Shown here: piece by piece, positions 16,034 to 23,548 of the stretch | How positions within the stretch are numbered: the stretch's first letter is position 1 | Layout: each line of letters begins with the position of its first letter | DNA from: Thermoanaerobacterium saccharolyticum | GTDB taxonomy: Bacteria > Bacillota > Thermoanaerobacteria > Thermoanaerobacterales > Thermoanaerobacteraceae | Assembly: GCF_000747665.1 (NCBI RefSeq) | Contig: NZ_BBKT01000019.1 | Coordinates: 1 to 50,311 of the forward strand | DNA: 50,311 bases | Direction: 5' to 3' | Notes under the pieces: generated by a model | Told to the model about the DNA's origin: nothing | Database searches by the model: none | The model's input: the letters and a program-made list of their open reading frames with translations, nothing else | Program-made: the position numbers and the translations under genes

Positions 16034-18783
16034 TGATTAAACGCAATTTTCCTGCGTAGTATATATTTCCTTATCTCCTCAGCACCTATAAGTATCGGCA
16101 TAAACGCCACATAAAACAGCCAATGCTTAAATGAGACTGGATACGTGTCAAATATCTTCTGCAAAAACGGAACATATATAAGTAATGCTGTTAAAACCAG
16201 CTCAAAAACTACACCAATGTTTAGCAATCTGTTTTTGAAGAAACTTACACTGAACATTGAAGCAACCTCTGTACGGCATGCAAATACATTTGCTACCTGC
16301 ATAATGACTATCCCCAAAAAGCTCATTGTAGCAGCCTTTCTTGCCAATGGGTCAGACAGAGGAAGTGTCATTCCCCAATGCCATCCACCGCTATACAAAG
16401 TCCAGAAATATCCAGACAAAACAGCTATTGAGCTTATTATGCCCAATAACACATAACCTCTTAAAAACAGCGACAAATTCAAAAGCTTTTCTTTTGGTGA
16501 TCTTGGTGGTCTATCCATAACACCCGGTTCAGGCGGCTCCACGCCAAGAGCAAGAGCCGGCAGCGTCTCAGTACCTAAATCTATAGCCAATATTTGCATT
16601 ACTGTTATAGGCACAGGAATATTAAATAGTGAAAACAAGATATATGGTATGGCTTCTGGTGTCAAGTGGGCAAAGATGTACGTTATAAACTTCCTGACGT
16701 TGTCATAAACCGCTCTCCCTTCTTCAATGGCATTTACGATGCTGGCAAAATTATCATCTGTCAAAACCATCGTAGCAACTTCCCTTGCTACATCTGTTCC
16801 TGATTTTCCCATTGCAATGCCTATGTCAGCCCTTTTCAATGCAGGCGAATCGTTGACACCATCACCTGTAACAGCCACCACTTCACCCATATCTTTCAAA
16901 GCAGCCACAACTTTCATTTTGTGTTCTGGAGCAACTCTGGCAAATATTATCTCTTTATTCTTCAATTCTTTCTTCAAATCTTCGTCAGACATCTTGTCCA
17001 ATTCATTGCCTGTTATTATCCTTGGCTTAGGTCCTTTTACTATACCTATCCTTCTTGCGATTGATTCGGCCGTCAATCCGTAATCACCTGTTATCATGAT
17101 GATCTTTATGCCTGCTTTGTGTGCCTGTTTGACAGCTAATTCGACTTCAGGCCTTGGTGGATCCATCATTGCTACTAAGCCTACAAAAACCAAGTCATTT
17201 TCCACATTTTCAACACTATAATCTTTAATCTCATTATCTATTTTTTTATATGCCATTGCAAGCACTCTAAGTCCCGATTCAGCAAATTTATCATTTTGTT
17301 TAACTATGTCATCTATATCCGACTGCTCCAATCTTTTAGCACCATCGTCCCTTAAAATGTAATTGCAAACTGAAAGGGTTTCTTTTGGTGCACCTTTTGT
17401 AAATACGTAGATTTCTTTTCCAGACTTGTGAATAGAAGTCATCCTTTTACGCCTTGAATCAAATGGCAGTTGAGATATTCTCGGGTACTCCCTTGACATT
17501 TCTTCTAATGTAAATCCTGCTTTCTCCGCCAGCACCACCAGTGAACCTTCTGTAGGATCACCAATTATACTCCATGATGGGTTCTCATCTGTAGGCCTAA
17601 CTAGCCGACTGTTGTTGCACAACAAACCTATTTTTAATAGCAATGACAGCTCATTAGGAAGATTTTTGACATCTACCTTTTTGCCATCCACATAAAAGTC
17701 GCCTTTTGGTTCATATCCCACACCACTTACATTGTAATATGCAACTTTAGTCCAGATTTCCCTTACAGTCATCTCATTTTGCGTCAGTGTCCCCGTCTTA
17801 TCTGTGCAAATAACTGTTGCACCGCCTAATGTCTCAACGCTGGAAAGCTTCTTTACAAGCGCATGTCTTTTAGCCATTCGCTGCACACCCATGGCAAGCG
17901 CTAATGTCACTGTCGGCAGCAATCCCTCAGGCACATTTGCTGTAATTATACCTATTGCAAACATGAAGGTATCAACTAATGACCTTCCCATCAAAAGGCC
18001 TAAAAGGAAGAAAAATACTCCCATCACAAGAGACAAATACGCTATCACCTTTGCAACTCTCGTAAGCTGCTTTTGCAGTGGGCTTTGCTCTGCGCTTATA
18101 GTCTGTGTCAATGAAGCTATCTTACCAAATTGGGTATTCATGCCTGTAGCGTAGACAACTGCAGTTCCAGAACCAGACGCAACATTTGTCCCCATAAAGA
18201 CCAGATTTGGCGCTTGTATAAGCGATACATCCTCGTCTAAGACAACATCAGATGTCCTTCTGACAGGCTCTGATTCTCCTGTCAATGCAGCATTAATAGT
18301 TCTCATCTCAAAAGCTTCGATGAGTCTTGCATCGGCAGGTACATGATCGCCTTCTTCAAGGTATATAACATCTCCTGGAACTAATTCACGTGCCAATTTT
18401 TGTTCTTGTTGCCCGTCCCTTATGACTTTCACATACGATGGCAGCATCTTCTTAAGGCTTTCTGTCGCTTGTTCTGCCTTAAACTCCTGCCAAAAGCTAA
18501 ACAAAGCATTTACAATTATTACAAGTATTATTGCCCAGCCAAGTTGTGGCATCCCACCTACAAAGGAAAGTATGCTGGCTATCCAAAGGAGTATCGCCAA
18601 TAAATGCGTAAAATTTGCTATAAACCTTGAAAACATGGATGTCTTTTTGACTTCTTTTATTTCATTATAGCCATACTTTTCCAATCTTTTGCTGGCTTCT
18701 TCTTTTGAAATGCCCTTTATAGATGTGTCTAATTCTTTAAAAACTTCTTCTTCCGTCATTCTAAATATATCATCAGTTTTCAA
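16009..18783 (-). CDS. P-type cation-transporting ATPase, Na+/K+-ATPase-like
   Basis: A 924-residue P2-type pump. It has an N-terminal cation-ATPase domain, the actuator motif ALTGESEPVRR, the phosphorylation site CTDKTGTLTQNEM, a KGAPKETL nucleotide-binding motif, and VAVTGDGVNDSPALKRADIGIAMG in the P domain. The M4 segment ANVPEGLLPTVTLALA and the M6 stretch ILAIDLGTETLPALALG resemble Na+/K+-ATPases (P2C) more than Ca2+ pumps. A Na+ or Na+/K+ role is therefore favoured but not proven. The start is a TTG at 18783 with no adjacent SD; a strong AAGGAGGT lies beyond an intervening hairpin. It heads an operon with two RCK proteins, which suggests K+/Na+ homeostasis. Confidence 0.9.
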   Translation of the reverse strand: MKTDDIFRMTEEEVFKELDTSIKGISKEEASKRLEKYGYNEIKEVKKTSMFSRFIANFTHLLAILLWIASILSFVGGMPQLGWAIILVIIVNALFSFWQEFKAEQATESLKKMLPSYVKVIRDGQQEQKLARELVPGDVIYLEEGDHVPADARLIEAFEMRTINAALTGESEPVRRTSDVVLDEDVSLIQAPNLVFMGTNVASGSGTAVVYATGMNTQFGKIASLTQTISAEQSPLQKQLTRVAKVIAYLSLVMGVFFFLLGLLMGRSLVDTFMFAIGIITANVPEGLLPTVTLALAMGVQRMAKRHALVKKLSSVETLGGATVICTDKTGTLTQNEMTVREIWTKVAYYNVSGVGYEPKGDFYVDGKKVDVKNLPNELSLLLKIGLLCNNSRLVRPTDENPSWSIIGDPTEGSLVVLAEKAGFTLEEMSREYPRISQLPFDSRRKRMTSIHKSGKEIYVFTKGAPKETLSVCNYILRDDGAKRLEQSDIDDIVKQNDKFAESGLRVLAMAYKKIDNEIKDYSVENVENDLVFVGLVAMMDPPRPEVELAVKQAHKAGIKIIMITGDYGLTAESIARRIGIVKGPKPRIITGNELDKMSDEDLKKELKNKEIIFARVAPEHKMKVVAALKDMGEVVAVTGDGVNDSPALKRADIGIAMGKSGTDVAREVATMVLTDDNFASIVNAIEEGRAVYDNVRKFITYIFAHLTPEAIPYILFSLFNIPVPITVMQILAIDLGTETLPALALGVEPPEPGVMDRPPRSPKEKLLNLSLFLRGYVLLGIISSIAVLSGYFWTLYSGGWHWGMTLPLSDPLARKAATMSFLGIVIMQVANVFACRTEVASMFSVSFFKNRLLNIGVVFELVLTALLIYVPFLQKIFDTYPVSFKHWLFYVAFMPILIGAEEIRKYILRRKIAFNQKEVKGSI

Positions 18784-18789
18784 AGCACC

Positions 18790-18821
18790 AAACCTGTATT
18801 AAACAGGTTTCACACCTCCTT
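18790..18821 (-). promoter_or_regulatory. SD - hairpin - start arrangement for the P-type ATPase
   Basis: On the minus strand AAGGAGGT (18814-18821) and TG precede a perfect 8-bp stem AAACCTGT/ACAGGTTT (18803-18810 with 18790-18797, 5-base loop). Six bases then lead to the TTG start at 18783. Linear spacing is 31 bases, folded spacing about 10. Confidence 0.6.
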
Positions 18822-18905
18822 CTTAATCATAGTCTATATAGTAATACTCTATAGAAGTGAAAACACTTCATAAAGGCATAACTATCACCTCATACATTTT
18901 TCTCC
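18822..18905 (-). other. Structured 5' leader of the P-type ATPase operon
   Basis: About 115 bases separate the promoter from the TTG start. The leader contains a perfect hairpin GAAGTG-AAAA-CACTTC (plus-strand reading, 18854-18869) and a near-palindrome CTATATAG-TAATA-CTCTATAG (18833-18853). It also holds a tiny reading frame, ATG CCT TTA TGA, preceded by GAGGTG. I do not recognise it as a known riboswitch. Confidence 0.4.
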
Positions 18906-18934
18906 AGTATAGCATTATTCTGCTGCATAGTTAA
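18906..18934 (-). promoter_or_regulatory. Sigma-A promoter of the P-type ATPase - trkA operon
   Basis: On the minus strand a -35 TTAACT (18929-18934) and a -10 TATACT (18906-18911) are 17 bases apart. This is a good match, about 120 bases upstream of the first start codon. The remaining stretch to 19037 shows no further gene. Confidence 0.6.
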
Positions 18935-19037
18935 GCGTGAATTTAGCCTTATTATCCTCAATTAAAGCTATACAATCTTCTTCTTATGAAGCTTATAGCT
19001 TATTTTGTCTCGCAATCTTCATTTATTGCATAAAATC

Positions 19038-19063
19038 ATGGTTTTACAAAATAAAAAAACCAT
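19038..19063 (-). terminator. Terminator-like inverted repeat between the F420-ligase-like gene and the ATPase operon
   Basis: ATGGTTTT / AAAACCAT form a perfect 8-bp stem. The flanks TTGCAT and ATGCAA extend the symmetry. It lies about 50 bases past the stop of the F420-ligase-like gene. There is no clean U-run, so efficiency is uncertain. Confidence 0.45.
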
Positions 19064-19111
19064 AGCAAAATCATGCAATACAAAATTTGCTACAGTAATT
19101 TTTATATTATT

Positions 19112-19813
19112 TCATTGATTCTGCAAAATCTCATGCAATTCTTTTTCACACCTTACATCATCAGCGATTTCTGCGGTTTGCTCTTTATACGATTTAATAA
19201 CGACAATAGGTGTCTGCTGTTCTGAATTTCCTGACGGATTGTCTAAAAAAAGCTTCTCAACGTACGATTTTGAGACACCTTTAGACGCGCCAATGCAATC
19301 AGCACAATGCAAGTCATTTGCATCGATTATGACAGTATCGATACCTGTTTTCTGTTTTATCATATCGCATACCAAATCAGGTTCAGCAGGTCCTAATACT
19401 ATGTACTTGTGATAAGGCGCCATGGTTCCTGCCACGTCATCTATAAGTGCAACTTTTCTCCCTGCTATCTTGAAAAAAAGTCCTCTTTTCTTAAATATTT
19501 TGCCTATTGCACTTACAAGTGCAGCCACAAAAATCCTAAGCCAACCAACCTCATTTATGGCACACTGCATGGCTTGTGGCGAAGTTAGGCTCCCATTTCT
19601 CCCCGTAAACCTGCATAAGATTTTAGCCAAAAATCCCACTTTTATCTCATCAGGCATATATGCCCTTCCCTGGGTAATAGCCACAACGCTTTCCGCAATG
19701 GCTATCAAATCCCCTTCTTCTGCAATATCTTTTGTGTATCTTGATATAACATCCACTATGTCGTCATCTTTTGTTATCACGTGGGTTCTTATAGGAATTT
19801 TTCCGTATGGCAA
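19112..19813 (-). CDS. Coenzyme F420-0:L-glutamate ligase-family protein
   Basis: A 233-residue CofE/FbiB-N-like protein. Family features are GDLIAIAESVVAITQGRA near residue 35, ALIDDVAGTMAPYHKYIVLGP in the middle, and TVIIDANDLH at about residue 160. True family members add glutamate to F420-0. Firmicutes of this type are not known to make F420, so the substrate here is probably different. The start is a TTG directly after an in-frame stop, with GGGGG about 10 bases upstream. It is divergent from the amidase-like gene across a region with a 10-bp inverted repeat. Confidence 0.72.
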   Translation of the reverse strand: MPYGKIPIRTHVITKDDDIVDVISRYTKDIAEEGDLIAIAESVVAITQGRAYMPDEIKVGFLAKILCRFTGRNGSLTSPQAMQCAINEVGWLRIFVAALVSAIGKIFKKRGLFFKIAGRKVALIDDVAGTMAPYHKYIVLGPAEPDLVCDMIKQKTGIDTVIIDANDLHCADCIGASKGVSKSYVEKLFLDNPSGNSEQQTPIVVIKSYKEQTAEIADDVRCEKELHEILQNQ

Positions 19814-19855
19814 TTAATATAACCCCCAATAAAACTTATTTCCATTTTCTTGATG

Positions 19856-19896
19856 TTGTGATATATTAAGGTTGTACATAAATAATTATATCACAA
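19856..19896. promoter_or_regulatory. 10-bp inverted repeat in a divergent promoter region
   Basis: TTGTGATATA (19856-19865) and TATATCACAA (19887-19896) are perfect inverted copies 21 bases apart. They lie between the divergent F420-ligase-like and amidase-like genes. A minus-strand TTGACA (19911-19916) lies next to it and could be the -35 of the ligase-like gene. Likely an operator controlling one or both genes. Confidence 0.45.
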
Positions 19897-19942
19897 ATGT
19901 ATCAAATTTATGTCAACAATATAAGAGAAGGAGGTCTTTTAT

Positions 19943-20804
19943 TTGAAAAGCGTACTGACAAACATTAGACTTGATGCAAAAGCCACAAATGATTGCATAA
20001 AGGAAAATAAAAGTTTGATAGGTTTTGACTTTTACACAGATATTCCACAATACAGCGTAGAAAAATCAGATGTCGATTATATAATTGTATTCAAAGATGC
20101 TTCAATGAATATGCCAGATGGCACATATACCGTCGATGATGGCATTATCGATAGAGTAGTGCTTAAATCCTATGAAAAAAATGTAGAAGCGACAGTCAAA
20201 CTATATATGGAATCAGATAGCCACATTAAAATATCAAATGGAATACCAGCTAAGATGGATTTCTACGTTGACAGAACACCGCTTAAAAACATCTTATTAG
20301 ATAGAAAAATTGCACTAAATCCTGTGTATAAAAAAAACTACTAAAAGCCCTACGAACCTTTTGCCTCAAGTGCCAATGAACGACATTGCAAAGAAGACAA
20401 GCGAATTGTTGAATTTGCTGAATGCAAAGCCATTTATAATAGGAAGCAATTACATCGACTCATTTGCTATAAATGATGATGTAAAATACGATATTGCAAT
20501 AAGTTTTGCAACCGAAGTGTCTTTAAAAGACGAAAGTGGATTTAAGATATACTACGACGAGCAAAATGACAAGGCCAAAATGTTGGCTGAAATCCTCAAT
20601 AAAACTGTAGAGCGAAAATCTCCATTGAACAATTTAGGAATACATGCAAAAAAATACGGCGATGAATTTTTTGAAACACCTATTGTGACAGTAGTACCTG
20701 CCATAGAAAACAGCAGATTGGACGATGCACATTTAAGAGACATAGACTACAGAAGTAAGATTGCATTGGCAGTATTTAACGGAATATTGGAGTATTTTAA
20801 ATAA
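19943..20804 (+). CDS. AMIN / N-acetylmuramoyl-L-alanine amidase-like protein, degenerate; frame interrupted at an A8 run
   Basis: Two reading frames (19943-20344 and 20361-20804) join if the A8 at 20330-20337 is A7, giving about 286 residues. The first part resembles an AMIN beta-domain (MPDGTYTVDDGIIDRVVLKSY). The last 100 residues resemble the end of amidase_3 enzymes (SGFKIYYDE, KMLAEILNKTV, RSKIALAVFNGILEYF). Zinc-ligand motifs are missing: the SIHAN-type strand is SFATEV, and no HGG motif is seen. No signal peptide is visible, which is odd for a wall enzyme. The TTG start has AGGAGG eight bases upstream. Probably a non-catalytic relative; function unknown. Confidence 0.6.
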
Positions 20805-20827
20805 TACAATGTGTTATGATAAAAAAT

Positions 20828-20854
20828 AACCGCCCTGCTAGCTCCAGAGCGGTT
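20828..20854 (-). terminator. Intrinsic terminator after the diguanylate cyclase gene
   Basis: AACCGC / GCGGTT outer stem with an inner CTG/CAG pairing. On the minus strand it is followed by ATTTTTTATC. It is convergent with the amidase-like gene and may serve both. Confidence 0.65.
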
Positions 20855-21576
20855 TAAAATATTTTACTTGATTTTTTCCTATTTTTCTCCTTATACATAT
20901 TTTTATCCGCCATGATTATCACATTTTCCAGATTGCAAACAGAATTATAATATGCTGTTCCCGCACTTATTTCAATACGAATATCCTCAGTTTTACATCT
21001 TTTGTTGATGCCTTTTCTGATTCTATTTATTACCATTTGAGCTACATACATTTTATTGCTTGAAATCAATATAAAGAACTCATCACCTCCATACCTTATT
21101 GCAATATCATCTTTTCGTATACTTTCCTTAATAGACTGTCCAACGATCTTTATAACTTTATCTCCTTCTAAGTGGCCCTTATTGTCATTAATGAACTTAA
21201 GATTATCAATATCAATGATGATTAAATAAAATCGTTTATGTAAATTTGCTTCCGATATTTTTATTTTTAATTGCTCCCAATAATTTCTGTTATACAATCC
21301 TGTTAAATAATCTCTATATGCATATTTATATAAATTGTCTTGTAATCTAATAAGGACTAAATAGTACATCGTTTTGTCCAAATTAAATTTATAAACAGTC
21401 ACTTTATAATATTTAATTTCATAACTAATAGCGTTATCAAAAGGAAGATAATCAGATATATGTAATTCAGATAAATGTTCTTCAGCAATAGTTTTATCAA
21501 CATTGCTATAGCAAATGCTACGTTGCTGATTTATTAAAATACATATTATATCTTCAGATTCAGTAATCTTATCCAT
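20854..21576 (-). CDS. GGDEF-domain diguanylate cyclase
   Basis: A c-di-GMP synthase of about 240 residues. The N-terminal 85 residues are an unrecognised domain without membrane segments. The GGDEF domain follows: YRDYLTGLYNRNYWEQL, IIIDIDNLKFINDNKGHLEGD and the active-site RYGGDEFFIL. No RxxD I-site is obvious before the active site. I use the second ATG (21576) because GGAGA abuts the first one. It is divergent from a small XRE regulator; both promoters lie among copies of TGTTCT-N5-AGAACA, so they are probably co-controlled. Confidence 0.88.
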   Translation of the reverse strand: MDKITESEDIICILINQQRSICYSNVDKTIAEEHLSELHISDYLPFDNAISYEIKYYKVTVYKFNLDKTMYYLVLIRLQDNLYKYAYRDYLTGLYNRNYWEQLKIKISEANLHKRFYLIIIDIDNLKFINDNKGHLEGDKVIKIVGQSIKESIRKDDIAIRYGGDEFFILISSNKMYVAQMVINRIRKGINKRCKTEDIRIEISAGTAYYNSVCNLENVIIMADKNMYKEKNRKKSSKIF

Positions 21577-21601
21577 TTTCATTCTCCTTTTAAAGTAATT
21601 A

Positions 21602-21618
21602 TGTGCTTTATTAGAACA
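21602..21618. promoter_or_regulatory. Palindromic operator copy 1 (TGTKCT-N5-AGAACA)
   Basis: TGTGCT-TTATT-AGAACA lies just upstream of the diguanylate cyclase start. It matches copies 2 and 3 closely and is probably bound by the adjacent XRE protein. Confidence 0.6.
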
Positions 21619-21649
21619 TATATTTGTAAAATTTGAGTTAAACTAAAAA

Positions 21650-21666
21650 TGTTCTAATTAAGCACG
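21650..21666. promoter_or_regulatory. Palindromic operator copy 2
   Basis: TGTTCT-AATTA-AGCACG lies 13 bases upstream of the XRE start codon. Its reverse complement matches copy 1 at 15 of 16 aligned bases. The position over the RBS region suggests autorepression. Confidence 0.6.
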
Positions 21667-21678
21667 AAGGTGGTTAAT

Positions 21679-21924
21679 ATGAAACTAATACTTGACAATG
21701 ATAACCGAAATATTATTGGTCCTCGTTTAAAAACAATAAGATTAAAAAATAAATTGACTCAACAACAATTATCTGCAAAATTAGAAACAATAGCTGTATA
21801 CATAGACAGAGCAAGTATCTCTAAAATTGAGCAACAAAAACGCATCGTTACCGATTTTGAATTACTTGCTTTATCTGAAATACTTAAAGTCAGCCCTAAT
21901 TGGTTGTTAGGTCTTGAAAAATGA
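21679..21924 (+). CDS. Small XRE-family HTH regulator
   Basis: A single-domain 81-residue helix-turn-helix protein. The Cro/C1 fold reads RLKTIRLKNKLTQQQLSAKL, then RASISKIEQQKRIVTDFELLALSEIL and SPNWLLGLEK, the usual end of this group. The ATG at 21679 has AAGGTGG seven bases upstream, better than the GTG at 21670. No effector domain is present, so regulation probably depends on protein level or a partner. It is divergent from the diguanylate cyclase gene and surrounded by three copies of one palindrome. Confidence 0.85.
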   Translation: MKLILDNDNRNIIGPRLKTIRLKNKLTQQQLSAKLETIAVYIDRASISKIEQQKRIVTDFELLALSEILKVSPNWLLGLEK

Positions 21925-21927
21925 TTT

Positions 21928-21944
21928 TGTTCTTTATTAGAACA
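21928..21944. promoter_or_regulatory. Palindromic operator copy 3 (perfect)
   Basis: TGTTCT-TTATT-AGAACA is a perfect 6-bp palindrome with a 5-base spacer. It begins 4 bases after the XRE stop and about 50 bases upstream of the glycine-riboswitch promoter, so the XRE protein might also influence the gcv operon or form a repression loop. Confidence 0.6.
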
Positions 21945-21993
21945 TTATATCATTTGTTATACCTTTTGTAAATCTAATTCTTTTTCTTTTATA

Positions 21994-22022
21994 TTGAATT
22001 AATAAATTTGCTGCACTATAAT
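21994..22022 (+). promoter_or_regulatory. Sigma-A promoter of the glycine cleavage operon
   Basis: A -35 TTGAAT (21994-21999) and a -10 TATAAT (22017-22022) are exactly 17 bases apart. Transcription would start around 22030, just ahead of the riboswitch. Confidence 0.8.
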
Positions 22023-22057
22023 TAAATTATAGTAGCATGTGAATTTAATAAGATCCA

Positions 22058-22228
22058 AATGAGGATAGCGAGAGACACCTTTTAAGGTGGCCGAAGGAGC
22101 AATATGAAGTGGGTCACGGCTTCATAAAATCTCTCAGGCAAATTAATCGCTATTTGATGGGACTCTGGAAAGCCGTATGGCACCGATGGGGCAATACCTT
22201 TTGGTAGAAACTCTCAGGTCATGATACA
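22058..22228 (+). ncRNA. Tandem glycine riboswitch
   Basis: Two successive glycine aptamers are readable. The first has GCGAGAGACACC, GCCGAAGGAGCAA and AATCTCTCAGGCAAA. The second has GGGACTCTGGAAAGCC, CACCGATGGGGCAA and GAAACTCTCAGG. These are the conserved cores of the gcvT RNA motif. It lies between the operon promoter and gcvT, directly ahead of an intrinsic terminator, so it is expected to turn on the glycine cleavage genes when glycine is abundant by preventing termination. Confidence 0.95.
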
Positions 22229-22230
22229 GA

Positions 22231-22266
22231 GGAATATGATGACACTTGTCTTCATATTCCTTTTTT
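22231..22266 (+). terminator. Riboswitch expression-platform terminator
   Basis: GGAATATGATGA pairs with TCTTCATATTCC (one mismatch), followed by a run of T. It comes directly after aptamer 2, so aptamer folding can compete with it. Confidence 0.85.
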
Positions 22267-22300
22267 GCTTTCAATTTTAATTTAGAAAGGGATGAACTGA

Positions 22301-23402
22301 TTGGACAGCTTAAAAAAAAACTCCTCTTTACGACATCCATAAAAAATACGGTGCAAAGATGATAGATTTTGCAGGATTTGAAATGCCTGTACAGTATGAA
22401 AGCATACTTAAAGAACATGAAGCAGTCAGAAAAAATGCAGGACTTTTCGATGTATCCCACATGGGAGAAATAATTGTAGAAGGTCGTGATTCAGAAAAGT
22501 TCATAAACTACATGGTCACAAATGACATCACAAAAATTAGTGCAAATCAAGCAATGTATTCCCCTATGTGCTATCCTAATGGCACAACAGTAGACGATTT
22601 ATTAGTGTACAAATTTTCTTGCGAAAAATATATGCTGGTAGTAAATGCCAGCAATATAGATAAGGATTACAAATGGCTATGGGAAAATAAAAATGGCTTT
22701 GATGTAGAAATAAAAGATGAATCAGGAGAAATCTCAGAGCTTGCTTTGCAAGGACCAAAATCTCAGGAAATACTTGAGAAGATTACAAATTACGATTTAG
22801 ACAGTTTAAAATACTACCATTTTGATTACATGGACTTAGATGGGATAAATTGCCTTGTTTCAAGATCTGGCTACACTGGCGAAGATGGCTTCGAAATATT
22901 TTTGAAAAACGAATATGTGGCAAAGATGTGGGAAAAAATCTTATCTGTCGGAGAAAATCTCGGCATAAAGCCTGCTGGCTTAGGTGCCAGAGATACATTG
23001 AGATTTGAAGCAGGACTTCCACTGTACGGCAATGAGCTCTCCGACGACATAACGCCATTAGAAGCTGGATTAGGTCCATTCGTCAAGCTTGATAAATCAT
23101 TCATAGGAAAAGAAGCTCTTTTAAATCAAAAAGAAGACGGACTTAAGAGGAAAATAGTCGGATTTGAAATGGCAGATACCGCCATACCTCGCCACGGTTA
23201 TGATGTTTATGCAGAAGGCGAAAAGATCGGATATGTGACAACAGGATATTTAGCACCGACGCTAAAGAAAAACATAGGAATGGCGTTAATAAAAAGTCAA
23301 TTTGCCACCATTGGCAATGAAATAAATATAATAATACGCAATAAGCCATATAAGGCTTTTGTGACAAGCAAAAATTTTTACAAGAAAAATTACAAAAAAT
23401 AG
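22301..23402 (+). CDS. gcvT: Glycine cleavage system T protein (aminomethyltransferase), frame interrupted at an A9 run
   Basis: It transfers the methylene group from aminomethyl-lipoyl-GcvH to tetrahydrofolate, releasing ammonia. The body reads MIDFAGFEMPVQYES, FDVSHMGEI, LALQGPKSQEIL, SRSGYTGEDGFEIF and RDTLRFEAGLPLYGNEL, all typical GcvT. The first codons (TTG, then MDSLKK) are out of frame with the rest. Taking the A9 at 22312-22320 as A8 gives LKKTPLYDIHKKYGAKMIDFAG, the normal N-terminus, and a 366-residue protein. The TTG start has AAAGGGATG upstream. It is the first gene of the riboswitch-controlled operon; the next operon gene is displaced by an IS110 element. Confidence 0.92.
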
Positions 23403-23548
23403 ACCAGCTAGTAAAAGTCAATAGGTTTTAGAAAGAAATTTAAAATTTTTTATGTTGTAAAAAAGGGTATAGCAAACAAACTCAATTAAGAGCCGAACTT
23501 TGAAAATTTAATATGGTTAATAGCTATTTCCAAGTATAGTGCAAGACT

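Noticed and set aside
22143-22460. Minus-strand frame of about 105 codons across the riboswitch and gcvT start
   Set aside because: It spans a conserved glycine riboswitch and terminator and has no SD or family resemblance.
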